IMG/VR virus record: IMGVR_UViG_3300026538_000054
Location: 62,001-126,000 of that record
DNA from: a virus
Reading direction: 5' to 3' (one strand)
DNA: 64,000 bases
The notes under the pieces are model-generated. The model saw nothing but the letters and a program-made list of their open reading frames with translations. It did not search any database and had not been told where the DNA came from. Below are positions 22,504 to 28,895 of this stretch, one piece after another (within the stretch, counting starts at the first letter, position 1; every line of letters begins with the position of its first letter). The translations under genes and the position numbers were made by a program.

Positions 22504-22860
22504 ATGGATGGCTTTGGCCTGGTTCTCGGGCATCTGCTGGGCGACTACATTTTTCAAAACGACTGGATGGCCGCCAACAAGACCTCCCGTTCGTTCCCGT
22601 GCGCCGTTCACTGCACGGCGTACACGCTGGCCGTATGGCTCTGCTCCTTCTGGTGGCTACCTATCTGGGCGCTTGCGGTCATCTGGCTAGCCCACTTCCC
22701 GCTCGACCGCTGGCGGCTGGCAAAGCTCTGGATGGAACGAGTTTCCGGGCAGACCAAGTTCGCTTCGGCACCAGGTCTGGCTCCCTGGTCCGTCATCGTG
22801 GTGGACAACACCATGCACCTGACCGTGCTGTTCTTGCTGGGCGTGTTCGTCCAGGGGTGA
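22504..22860 (+). CDS. DUF3307-type membrane protein
   Basis: ATG 22504 follows GCGGAGGAAATTGCG. The 118-aa product has GHLLGDYIFQNDWMAANK at the start, matching the DUF3307 signature (HLLxDxxxQxxWMAxxK). Hydrophobic helices follow with HCTAYTLAVWLCSFWWLPIW and HFPLDRWRL, and a C-terminal TVLFLLGVFV. The family is an uncharacterised membrane protein found in bacteria and phages. It stands between pseudoknot elements 6 and 7. Confidence 0.75.
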   Translation: MDGFGLVLGHLLGDYIFQNDWMAANKTSRSFPCAVHCTAYTLAVWLCSFWWLPIWALAVIWLAHFPLDRWRLAKLWMERVSGQTKFASAPGLAPWSVIVVDNTMHLTVLFLLGVFVQG

Positions 22861-22868
22861 TTCGTCTG

Positions 22869-22897
22869 AGCCCTGCGCGGCGGGCTAAATGCCGCGA
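22869..22897 (+). ncRNA. Pseudoknot element 7
   Basis: AGCCC (22869-22873) pairs with GGGCT (22882-22886), and CGCGGC (22876-22881) pairs with GCCGCG (22891-22896). Compared with element 6, one base has changed on each side of stem 2 with pairing preserved. Confidence 0.6.
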
Positions 22898-22921
22898 CTA
22901 GCCGAGCTGCCGCCCTGTACC

Positions 22922-22950
22922 AGGCCTCCGCAGCGGCCTTATTGCTGCGG
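22922..22950 (+). ncRNA. Pseudoknot element 8, both stems changed
   Basis: Stem 1 is AGGCC (22922-22926) with GGCCT (22935-22939) instead of AGCCC/GGGCT, a compensatory change. Stem 2 is CCGCAGC (22928-22934) with GCTGCGG (22944-22950), seven pairs. This copy gives the best evidence that the pairing itself is conserved. Confidence 0.6.
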
Positions 22951-23118
22951 CAGGATGTTGTGCAGGCAGTCGATGTGTCACGTCTCGCTCATCTTTCGCA
23001 CAAGGACACGACCATGGACGATTTCCAGCAGTAACTCCGTCTGCAGGAGCAGCACTACCGACTGCTCCTGAACGGTGAGGAGCCCAGCACCGGGCCGGTT
23101 GAGGACCTCGAGGACCGG

Positions 23119-23427
23119 ATGGATGCGTTGTGGGACAAGTTCACCGAGGAACAACGGAAGGCGGTCATGGCCCTGGATGGTAACGAGGGCCTTCCCGAGG
23201 TCATCCAGCAAGCGATCAACGCCTACAAGGCCTTGTACGACGCTGGCGGTGGTAGGGGCAACGACACGCCGAGGCCCAAGGTGCAGCAGGACTTCAGCCC
23301 TGCTCAGCTCGGCGATCTTGCCGAGCTGAGTTTGGCCTTTGACGACGCCCGCTGGGGCCTGGAGATGGCCCTTCTCGACAGGAGGCTCGCCAGCCTCAGT
23401 CTCAGCGACAGGAGCGAGGCCCAATGA
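23119..23427 (+). CDS. Hypothetical protein, 102 aa (possibly 5'-interrupted gene)
   Basis: The clean frame starts at ATG 23119 with GAGGACC about 9 nt upstream. The same frame is open back to ATG 23014 except for one TAA at 23032. That reads MDDFQQ-stop-LRLQEQHYRLLLNGE and looks like a longer coding sequence with a C-to-T change in a CAA codon. The product is helical and acidic (FTEEQRKAVMALDGNEGLPE). The family is unknown. It overlaps the next gene by 4 bp. Confidence 0.55.
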   Translation: MDALWDKFTEEQRKAVMALDGNEGLPEVIQQAINAYKALYDAGGGRGNDTPRPKVQQDFSPAQLGDLAELSLAFDDARWGLEMALLDRRLASLSLSDRSEAQ

Positions 23428-23455
23428 AAGAGATAGAAGACCTGATCTTCGACTG
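23409..23455 (+). repeat. 47-bp direct repeat, copy 1
   Basis: Identical to 23823-23869. It covers the ribosome binding region and the first codons (MKEIEDLIFD) of two tandem paralogous genes, which indicates a recent duplication or gene conversion. Confidence 0.85.
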
Positions 23456-23792
23456 GATCGACACCGACCTGGCCTACCAGGCAGCCAGGTCGCGTGGTTA
23501 CACGAGAAGCCGGGACGACAAGAACTACGTGGCAATGCATCAGGCCCGCGCAGTTTGGGGGCGCGCCTGGCGTGCTCTTGCAATTCTTACGAAACCGCTC
23601 TACCCGAAGAGCCCTTTGGAGGAGTTGTTTGCGGACTACCAGGCCTTCAGGGAGCGCCACGGCTGCCAGATTGACCCGAAGGACATACCCGCCCCTTTCA
23701 GCCAGGAGCTGGCCGAGCTCAGGGAGCGCTGCAGCGTGGCGCTCCTAGCGCTTCGCGGGGCGTACCACAAGCAGTTCGACGAGAAGCGCTGA
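23424..23792 (+). CDS. Hypothetical protein, tandem paralog A
   Basis: The 122-aa helical protein (MKEIEDLIFDWIDTDLAYQA..) contains KSPLEELFADYQAFRERHG and a C-terminal RGAYHKQFDEKR. It is about half identical to the gene at 23838, and the first 10 codons are identical in DNA. Not recognised otherwise. Confidence 0.6.
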   Translation: MKEIEDLIFDWIDTDLAYQAARSRGYTRSRDDKNYVAMHQARAVWGRAWRALAILTKPLYPKSPLEELFADYQAFRERHGCQIDPKDIPAPFSQELAELRERCSVALLALRGAYHKQFDEKR

Positions 23793-23822
23793 AGACGCCC
23801 GTGGCGTACTCGAGGCTGCGTG

Positions 23823-23869
23823 CAGGAGCGAGGCCCAATGAAAGAGATAGAAGACCTGATCTTCGACTG
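23823..23869 (+). repeat. 47-bp direct repeat, copy 2
   Basis: Second copy of the repeat at 23409-23455, at the start of the second paralog. Confidence 0.85.
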
Positions 23870-24263
23870 TATCGACAACGAACTGGCCTCCCAGGTAGCC
23901 GTGGCGCGTGGCTGTATGAGAGCCCCGGACGACAAGAACTACACAGTACGCGAGGCCTACGCGCGCGCACGCCAGGCTTACGAGCGCTCACGGCGAGTGC
24001 TTGTAAATCTCATGAAGACGGCTGCGCCGAAGCTCGCGATACAAGAGTTGTTCGATGACTACGCGGCCTTCAAGGAGCGCCACGGCCCACTGGGTGACCC
24101 GAAGGACATACCAACCCTTTTCAGCCAGGAGCTTGCTAATCTCAGGTGCCACCACGCCGTGGCGCATCTGGCGCTTCAAGAGGCGTACGCCAGACAGTTC
24201 GACGAGACAGCTAGCGCCAGGTGCGCGACCAGTAGTGGACCAGGTAGCTCTCCGGATGGATGA
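23838..24263 (+). CDS. Hypothetical protein, tandem paralog B with altered C-terminus
   Basis: ATG 23838 corresponds exactly to the start of paralog A. The two align to QEAYARQFDE, where paralog A ends after EKR. This one reads on for 21 residues (TASARCATSSGPGSSPDG..) across the 3' end of the convergent glycosyltransferase gene. The native stop was probably lost when the downstream gene joined. The tail is composition-driven and unlikely to be functional. Confidence 0.6.
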   Translation: MKEIEDLIFDCIDNELASQVAVARGCMRAPDDKNYTVREAYARARQAYERSRRVLVNLMKTAAPKLAIQELFDDYAAFKERHGPLGDPKDIPTLFSQELANLRCHHAVAHLALQEAYARQFDETASARCATSSGPGSSPDG

Positions 24264-24765
24264 CCGGCTCCTCGTCCCAGAGAAACGGGTAGAAGAAGTG
24301 CCGGGGGTGAATGGTCACTCCCGTCATGTCCTCGCTGAAGAGATCAGGCCCCCAGGGCGGGTATCTATCCACGTAGAAGGGCAGCCGCGCTACCTGCCGC
24401 TTGATCCAGTTATGGCCGGCTTCTGCGCCGAAGACTGCGCTGCAGTAGGTGTGCATGGTCAGGTCACCGGCGAACGCGCGGGCCTCCAACAAAGGATCAA
24501 GTGGCCTCAGGCACTCAATGTCTGCGTCCAGGTACACGCCGCCAAAGGTGTTGACCACGTCCAGGCGCACTACATTGGACCTGGAAGACGGCTTTACGCA
24601 GCGTGGCAGAAAGCGGTAGGTGGCCAATCTCTTGACTGCTGCGTCGTCCCAGAGGACGTACTTCCAGCTCGGGTGCTTGGCCTTGACCGTCTCCATCCAG
24701 GCGCGTTGCTGCTCTGGGACAGGCCCGCCCAACCAGACCTGATGAATGATCTTGGGGATGCTCAT
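24211..24765 (-). CDS. Glycosyltransferase, DXD sugar-binding family
   Basis: The start is ATG 24765 (MSIPKIIHQVWLGG). The 184-aa product has the signature of the Gly_transf_sug/capsular-polysaccharide family: IPKIIHQVWLGG, YVLWDD, SNVVRLDVVNTFGGVYLDADIEC with the DxD metal/nucleotide-sugar site, and a C-terminal LVHYWSRTW. Such enzymes use sugar nucleotides to glycosylate polysaccharides, lipids or proteins. In a phage it could modify virion proteins or host surface glycans. It is a lone minus-strand gene convergent with the paralogs, probably a later acquisition. Confidence 0.85.
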   Translation of the reverse strand: MSIPKIIHQVWLGGPVPEQQRAWMETVKAKHPSWKYVLWDDAAVKRLATYRFLPRCVKPSSRSNVVRLDVVNTFGGVYLDADIECLRPLDPLLEARAFAGDLTMHTYCSAVFGAEAGHNWIKRQVARLPFYVDRYPPWGPDLFSEDMTGVTIHPRHFFYPFLWDEEPVIHPESYLVHYWSRTWR

Positions 24766-24793
24766 GATTTTGACTCTAACCTGGGGGAAGAGC

Positions 24794-24967
24794 ATGCGAG
24801 TTGTAAGGTGCAGTAGCTGCGGCAAGGACTTGTGCCTGAAGTGTGACGGTGATGGGTGGTTGTACACCGACGCTGCCGAAGGGGCAGAGTTTTGCCCGGA
24901 CTGCGCCGGCCCGCACCAGTGCCCCAACGAGGAAACGCATGAAGCTCAAGGACAAGACGGCGGCTGA
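24794..24967 (+). CDS. Small zinc-finger protein, 57 aa
   Basis: ATG 24794 has GGGGGAAG upstream, and 28 bp separate it from the divergent glycosyltransferase start. Cysteines are paired as CSSC, CLKC, CPDC with CP nearby (residues 6-50), in a DnaJ-like GxGW context (CLKCDGDGWLYT). This resembles the cysteine insert of the paralog family. Role unknown. Confidence 0.6.
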   Translation: MRVVRCSSCGKDLCLKCDGDGWLYTDAAEGAEFCPDCAGPHQCPNEETHEAQGQDGG

Positions 24968-25241
24968 CATCGTCGCTACCTGGTACAGGCTCAGGGCCCA
25001 GGGATGGCGTCGCCATCCCGTCGCTTTGGATAACCTCAGAAGCGCGATGTTGGCTCTCGAAGGGCCTGACCTGCCTGAGGAGCTTATCGCGTGGCAGGCG
25101 GCCGTTGAGGCGGAGCGGCAGATGACCGCTGAGCTGGACGCGGACAACATGGTCCCCATGTTGTCCGCGTTTCGCTTCGTCAGGGCCAACCAGGCCCTTA
25201 TCGAGGCCTGTGCAGAAGGAGTAACTGTTGATGGCGACTGA
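24939..25241 (+). CDS. Hypothetical protein, 100 aa
   Basis: ATG 24939 follows GAGGAAACGC. The product is helical (KDKTAADIVATWYRLRAQGW, ELIAWQAAVEAERQMTAELD) without cysteine pairs or membrane segments. It overlaps both neighbours. Not recognised. Confidence 0.55.
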   Translation: MKLKDKTAADIVATWYRLRAQGWRRHPVALDNLRSAMLALEGPDLPEELIAWQAAVEAERQMTAELDADNMVPMLSAFRFVRANQALIEACAEGVTVDGD

Positions 25242-25551
25242 AAAGCAGAAGAAACTGGCGGCCTCTTTTCCCTACGCCGTTCCACAATGCTTCGTCCGGT
25301 TCCTCGACAACAACCACGAAGGCATCGCGGTCTACACCAAACGTGGCGGCGCGGTCAGCTTCACGCGCCATCTCGGCACGCCCATGAACGCTAAGCTCTG
25401 GGAGGACCTGGTGGAGCGGCTGGGCTGCCTGGGGCTGCGTATCTACGGCCCGGGCTTCGACGGTGCGTGGACCATGGGCTTTTTCGGGCCGGGCGCGTTC
25501 ATATACCTGGACGAGAACTTCCTCGTCCGGGACATCGAGTTTCAACCGTGA
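25231..25551 (+). CDS. Hypothetical protein, 106 aa
   Basis: ATG 25231 is preceded by AGAAGGAG. The product has AASFPYAVPQCFVRFLDNNH and an aromatic/Gly-rich C-terminal part (YGPGFDGAWTMGFFGPGAF), probably beta-rich. Family unknown. Confidence 0.55.
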   Translation: MATEKQKKLAASFPYAVPQCFVRFLDNNHEGIAVYTKRGGAVSFTRHLGTPMNAKLWEDLVERLGCLGLRIYGPGFDGAWTMGFFGPGAFIYLDENFLVRDIEFQP

Positions 25552-25571
25552 GGTGAGCCATACAAGACGAG

Positions 25572-26060
25572 GTGCTTCAGAAGGCCCTTGAGACCATCAG
25601 GGCCGTCGGCGTCAATCTGCCCGACCCTGCTCCCGGTCTCTGTACCGCCGTCGTGCGACCCTACTACCTGACGGCCGACCAGAACTGGCTCTGCATCGCG
25701 ACCCAGATACACGGGCAGGTCGTCTTCGTGCTCAATTTGTTTTCCGGAAAAGCACACGAGAATGAGCAATGCGTGGCCGATTGGCGGCCTGGTGATGCCC
25801 TGGATGACCAACTGCTTGAGCGATTGCGGCTCTTCGTCCGCGTTGACCATGAGGCCCTTCTCGCCCAGGCCAGGGCCCTGCTTCAGGGCTGGGTGGACAA
25901 ACAAGCCCATGACCGCTGCTGGTACTACCCTGATGTCTTCCGTGAGTTGGCTGCCTTGCTAGGCGTGAAGACGACCGTCCCTGGAGGCTTGCCGCCCAGG
26001 CCTGAGTTCGAGGACGGCTGCAGGAGATACCAGGACGAGGAGTACAACCGCACGGTTTGA
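25572..26060 (+). CDS. Hypothetical protein, 162 aa, unusual start
   Basis: GTG 25572 is the first standard start, but GAGGTGAG lies 3 nt before an in-frame ATA at 25560, which looks like a former or alternative start (IQDEVLQKALETI). The product has VRPYYLTADQNWLCIATQ and GQVVFVLNLFSGKA; the latter is encoded across the palindrome TTTTCCGGAAAA. Family unknown. Confidence 0.55.
   Translation: MLQKALETIRAVGVNLPDPAPGLCTAVVRPYYLTADQNWLCIATQIHGQVVFVLNLFSGKAHENEQCVADWRPGDALDDQLLERLRLFVRVDHEALLAQARALLQGWVDKQAHDRCWYYPDVFRELAALLGVKTTVPGGLPPRPEFEDGCRRYQDEEYNRTV
25741..25752. promoter_or_regulatory. Palindrome TTTTCCGGAAAA, copy 2
   Basis: Exact copy inside the coding sequence at 25572 (codons for LFSGK), using A/T-ending codons that are rare in this genome. 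Confidence 0.35.
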
Positions 26061-26072
26061 CAGCTCACCTGT

Positions 26073-26108
26073 TTACCATTACGCTGGAGAGCTCCAGCGT
26101 AATGGTAA
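26073..26108. repeat. 17-bp perfect inverted repeat
   Basis: 26073-26089 and 26092-26108 are perfect reverse complements separated by two bases. No T-run follows on either strand, so a protein-binding site or RNA processing hairpin is as likely as termination. Confidence 0.6.
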
Positions 26109-26119
26109 GGTTCTCAGCA

Positions 26120-26146
26120 AGGCCTTCTCGGCGGCCTCGATGCCGT
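26120..26146 (+). ncRNA. Pseudoknot element 9 (weak)
   Basis: AGGCC (26120-26124) pairs with GGCCT (26133-26137), the same compensated stem 1 as element 8. Stem 2 is only CGGC with GCCG. A further degenerate copy follows at 26150-26180. Confidence 0.4.
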
Positions 26147-26358
26147 GAAATGCCGTCGGCGCTGCGCTAAATGCCGCAACTCGACCTTGCACACTCGCTC
26201 GCGGGCCAGTAGCATGATGGTGCTCGGAGTGCGTGTTGAGCAGGACAGAGGAAGAAGCCTAGTAGTGTAAGCCGTTCCCCGCGCGGACAGAGCGCCGCCA
26301 ATAGTGGGCCGCGTCGAACAGCTACCCGACGACCTGACCGACGAGCAGAACGAGCAAA

Positions 26359-26388
26359 AGCCCTGTGCAGCGGGCTGGATGCTGCAAC
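26359..26388 (+). ncRNA. Pseudoknot element 11
   Basis: AGCCC (26359-26363) pairs with GGGCT (26372-26376), and TGCAGC (26366-26371) pairs with GCTGCA (26381-26386). First strong copy in the array. Confidence 0.6.
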
Positions 26389-26430
26389 TCTAGCAGTTGG
26401 GGCCAGGACAGGCCTTGCTACACGTACTGA

Positions 26431-26460
26431 AGCCCTATACAGCGGGCTGATAGCTGTAGC
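26431..26460 (+). ncRNA. Pseudoknot element 12, covarying stem 2
   Basis: AGCCC (26431-26435) pairs with GGGCT (26444-26448). Stem 2 is TACAGC (26438-26443) with GCTGTA (26453-26458): relative to element 11 a G-C pair has become A-T on both sides. Confidence 0.6.
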
Positions 26461-26498
26461 ACGGCGAGCGCGTCGACGCCGAGTGGTCAACGCACTGA

Positions 26499-26528
26499 AG
26501 CCCTCTGCGGCGGGCTGAATGCTGCAAC
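26499..26528 (+). ncRNA. Pseudoknot element 13
   Basis: AGCCC (26499-26503) pairs with GGGCT (26512-26516), and TGCGGC pairs with GCTGCA through one G-U pair. Confidence 0.6.
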
Positions 26529-26562
26529 TGGAAGTAGTTGTTCGACAAGGTGGTCGCACCGA

Positions 26563-26592
26563 AGCCCTCTATAGTGGGCTGAAAGCTGCAGC
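26563..26592 (+). ncRNA. Pseudoknot element 14 (partly decayed)
   Basis: Stem 1 AGCCC (26563-26567) with GGGCT (26576-26580) is intact. Stem 2 ATAGT with GCTGC has two G-U pairs and one mismatch. Confidence 0.45.
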
Positions 26593-26626
26593 AGGAGACC
26601 GAGAGCTTGGCGGCCCGGCCCATACC

Positions 26627-26881
26627 ATGTCTACACGCACCATCACCGTCCACGATCGATGTACAAAATGCAACCGCACGCTCCACTTCATATCCGAAGG
26701 CGAGCGAGGCGTGTGCGGTCCTTGCTGGGTGGCCTCTCTCGCGCCCGAGACCAAGAAGGCCATAAATCGCGTGATCGCCAGCGCCTTCAACGGCAGCGGC
26801 GAAGAAGAGAAGAGCCAGGCCGTTGATGGGGCCATGAAGGCCCTCCAGCAAGAAGACAAGAAGCCCTCTGCAGCGGGCTGA
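26627..26881 (+). CDS. Small zinc-ribbon protein, 84 aa
   Basis: ATG 26627 (MSTRTITVHDRCTKC). CTKC and CGPC (residues about 12-33) form a zinc ribbon with HFISEGERGV between them. The rest is helical and charged. The stop codon lies within pseudoknot element 15, so the last residues (KKPSAAG) are encoded by the element. No strong binding site upstream. Function unknown. Confidence 0.55.
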   Translation: MSTRTITVHDRCTKCNRTLHFISEGERGVCGPCWVASLAPETKKAINRVIASAFNGSGEEEKSQAVDGAMKALQQEDKKPSAAG

Positions 26882-26891
26882 AAGCTGCAAC
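26862..26891 (+). ncRNA. Pseudoknot element 15, overlapping a stop codon
   Basis: AGCCC (26862-26866) pairs with GGGCT (26875-26879), and TGCAGC (26869-26874) pairs with GCTGCA (26884-26889). The TGA of the preceding gene is within the element. Confidence 0.6.
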
Positions 26892-26919
26892 TGGAAATAC
26901 TCAAGCATGGGAGTGCCAA

Positions 26920-26949
26920 AGCCCTCTGTAGCGGGCTAAAAGCTGCGAC
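26920..26949 (+). ncRNA. Pseudoknot element 16
   Basis: AGCCC (26920-26924) pairs with GGGCT (26933-26937), and TGTAGC pairs with GCTGCG using G-U pairs. It ends 14 nt before ATG 26964. Confidence 0.55.
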
Positions 26950-26963
26950 TGGCGACCGGAGCG

Positions 26964-27155
26964 ATGACGCGCATGTCCGTCGAGGACGACAAGTTCTGGA
27001 ACGAGGTAGTAGGCGATCTCCGCAAGAAGCGAGGCTTTGGCCCGCTCACGCCAGAAGAGGCCCAGGCGGCCTATGACGCCGCGCCGGAAGAGCCTCTCTC
27101 CGAGGACAGGATCAAGGAGATCGTCAAATACGCCGTTTCAGGCGGCCAGGGCTAA
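26964..27155 (+). CDS. Hypothetical protein, 63 aa
   Basis: GGAGCG lies before ATG 26964; ATG 26973 is an alternative. The product is acidic and helical (VEDDKFWNEVVGDLRKKRGF, EDRIKEIVKYAVSGG). Its stop is inside a 13-bp inverted repeat (27129-27141 with 27161-27173). Confidence 0.5.
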   Translation: MTRMSVEDDKFWNEVVGDLRKKRGFGPLTPEEAQAAYDAAPEEPLSEDRIKEIVKYAVSGGQG

Positions 27156-27230
27156 CCCGACTGAAACGGCGTAGGTAGCACCTCGTCAGGCCTAGAAGCG
27201 CCTACTGGAAAACCAGTAGGCGCTTCTTTT
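27129..27230 (+). terminator. Inverted repeat followed by strong terminator
   Basis: 27129-27141 pairs with 27161-27173 (13 bp). A second, perfect 15-bp hairpin (27194-27208 with 27213-27227, loop AAAA) is followed by TTT. The second hairpin is a classic rho-independent terminator, and its A-run allows some action on the other strand. Confidence 0.85.
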
Positions 27231-27249
27231 GTCTGTATCATCCCGATAA

Positions 27250-27284
27250 GCCAGGTGGCCAGGGCGGAGCAGAGGCCACCTGGC
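27250..27284. repeat. 11-bp inverted repeat before TIGR02996 gene
   Basis: GCCAGGTGGCC (27250-27260) and GGCCACCTGGC (27274-27284) are reverse complements around a 13-nt loop, 33 nt upstream of ATG 27317. Possible operator or leader hairpin. Confidence 0.45.
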
Positions 27285-27316
27285 ACCGTACACGCCTTCA
27301 ACGAGAAGTAGGCTTG

Positions 27317-28030
27317 ATGCCCGTAGCAGTTCAATCCCTGGGCGACGTTCTTATTCAAGAGGTGCTTGAGCACCCCGAGGACGACGTCCCCCGCCTGATC
27401 TACGCCGACTGGCTCGCCGAGAACGATCAGCCCGTCAGGGCCGAGTTCATCCAGCTCCAGTGCCGGCTGGCCAAAGAGCAGCCCGACTACGCCCTTGACA
27501 CTGGAACTTCACCCAGGGCCTACACGTCCTCGGGCGACCCTCGTATCAGGCGGGCCTACGCGCTCTTCCAGGAACTGGCCTTTCCTACCGTCAGCAAGGG
27601 CCCGATTACCTTGACTTCCTTTCAATGGACCGCGGCCACCTGGCGACGAGGCTTCGTGGAGGGCCTCTCCTTGAGCTGCTCGGAATTCACGAGGCTAGCG
27701 CGGCTAGTGTTCAAGCTGCACCCGGTCACGCGCGTGCAGCTCAAAGACAGGCAACCGACCTGGTGCCCGGGATGGAACGGTTACTGGAGTTGGCGCGTTA
27801 CGGGTGACGAGGTCCCGTTTTTTAGCGACGGCTTCTTACTGCCTCACGAAATCTTCAATCTCCTCGGCCCTGGGCACAGGGAGTCGCAACACGGTCAGTG
27901 GCGGCACTTTGACAGCAAGGAGAGGGCCGTACAAGAGCTCTCTCAGGCCTGTGTCGCCTTTGGCATCACCAAGAGGAAGGAGGGCCTCTCTGAGGCCCTG
28001 TCGGCAGAAAGCGAGAAAGATACCTCATGA
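27317..28030 (+). CDS. TIGR02996 domain protein
   Basis: The 237-aa product begins with the Gemmata-specific TIGR02996 motif (LGDVLIQEVLEHPEDDVPRL, IYADWLAENDQPVRAEFIQLQ). It continues with a C-terminal domain shared with the gene at 15722 (RRGFVEGLSLSCSEFTRLARL). The domain occurs in large paralogous sets in Gemmataceae, and its function is not known. GAGAAGTAG precedes the start. It heads a six-gene run with 4-bp overlaps ending in a paralog-family gene. Confidence 0.8.
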   Translation: MPVAVQSLGDVLIQEVLEHPEDDVPRLIYADWLAENDQPVRAEFIQLQCRLAKEQPDYALDTGTSPRAYTSSGDPRIRRAYALFQELAFPTVSKGPITLTSFQWTAATWRRGFVEGLSLSCSEFTRLARLVFKLHPVTRVQLKDRQPTWCPGWNGYWSWRVTGDEVPFFSDGFLLPHEIFNLLGPGHRESQHGQWRHFDSKERAVQELSQACVAFGITKRKEGLSEALSAESEKDTS

Positions 28031-28332
28031 CCGATTACGAACAGTGGCGCTTCCGGACCACCTTGCTTAGCGATCTGGCCACCGTGATCGCCGGCAGCGA
28101 ACGTGACTACTCTCCCGAGGAGATCGTCGCCAGGGCCAAGGTCATCACCGAGGCCGTGATCAGAGAGGCGGGCAAGGCCCCGGAGAGACAGGAAAAGCCC
28201 GTCTCTCCGGGGCCTGCCCCCGACGACTACGCGGCCCTGGTGTTTTCGGGCGTCGCCAAGAAACTCGGCGACACGCTGCATGAGTCGGCCGCTTGTTTGA
28301 ACGAAGCGGCCAGAAAGGCCGGGCCGTCGTGA
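28027..28332 (+). CDS. Hypothetical protein, 101 aa
   Basis: A small helical protein (DYEQWRFRTTLLSDLATVIA, CLNEAARKAGPS), coupled to both neighbours by ATGA/GTGA overlaps. Not recognised. Confidence 0.5.
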   Translation: MTDYEQWRFRTTLLSDLATVIAGSERDYSPEEIVARAKVITEAVIREAGKAPERQEKPVSPGPAPDDYAALVFSGVAKKLGDTLHESAACLNEAARKAGPS

Positions 28333-28895
28333 ACGAACACCAACGGCTGGAGAGAGACCTTGAGTCTCTCCAGCGTGATCACCTTCTGGTCCTCGCCGAC
28401 GCCGCTCTTGAAGCCGGCGAGGAGCTTCTTGCCGTTGGTTACCGTCGCCTGGCCGAGTGCGGGGCCTGGCCCTTGCAGGTGCTTGAAGACGGCCTGTCTC
28501 GCTGGGAGTGGTGGACGGAGAAGGAAGAAGGCCGCTCCTTTGAGTGCTCCTTGCCGCACCGGTGGATCAAGCGCGTCCGCCAGCTCACCAGGAGCCCTCA
28601 TGGCCAGACGTGCAGGGCCCCTACCAGACAGGCAGCGCTGCGGGCGGCCGCCCAGGCCTGGGGCGAGTTGGCCTTGTCCGTTCACCTGGCTGGGCCGGGC
28701 ACGTCTCTGGGCGATTGGCGCAAGCCCGGGAAGAAGGAAGAAGAAGCGCCAGCTCCCACGGCCTTGCTTGAGGAAATTCAGCAGGAGATGGAGCGCATGC
28801 AGTCGATCAAGGAGCACGTTGACCACATGCGGGCCGCCAGCCCAGCCGGTTGGCGGTCCTGGCGCACGTTCAACCAAGGAGATCAAGGATCATGA
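28329..28895 (+). CDS. Degenerate TIGR02996-like protein
   Basis: GTG 28329 overlaps the previous stop; the earlier frame start lacks a binding site. Residues about 19-50 (HLLVLADAALEAGEELLAVG, YRRLAECGAWP) resemble RLVLADWLEExGDPxRAExYR without the Trp. The C-terminal third is a charged helix. Probably a relative of the TIGR02996 set. Confidence 0.55.
   Translation: MNEHQRLERDLESLQRDHLLVLADAALEAGEELLAVGYRRLAECGAWPLQVLEDGLSRWEWWTEKEEGRSFECSLPHRWIKRVRQLTRSPHGQTCRAPTRQAALRAAAQAWGELALSVHLAGPGTSLGDWRKPGKKEEEAPAPTALLEEIQQEMERMQSIKEHVDHMRAASPAGWRSWRTFNQGDQGS

Larger units (their letters stand above)
22861..23013. other. Gap with two pseudoknot elements
   Basis: Apart from elements 7 and 8 there is only the leader of the next reading frame. 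No promoter was recognised. Confidence 0.5.
26061..26626. other. 566-bp non-coding region holding a pseudoknot array
   Basis: The gap holds a 17-bp inverted repeat and pseudoknot elements 9, 11, 12, 13 and 14, plus a degenerate copy at 26150-26180. Between them I see only short fragments, for example a 29-codon frame at 26304-26393 with PDDLTDEQ, echoing the gene at 17913. No credible gene. Confidence 0.6.

Noticed and set aside
24055-24816. + strand frame of 253 codons
   Set aside because: It runs antisense through the glycosyltransferase, whose IPKIIHQVW and DxD motifs are clear.
26150-26180. A further pseudoknot element (would be number 10)
   Set aside because: The TGCCGC end is present but stem 1 and most of stem 2 do not pair; treated as a decayed copy only.
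26359-26949. A conserved C-terminal peptide KPSAAG-stop at pseudoknot elements
   Set aside because: The frame is not open in all copies (elements 5, 8, 11 and 17 differ). The bases after the stop covary with bases before it, which RNA pairing explains and peptide coding does not.
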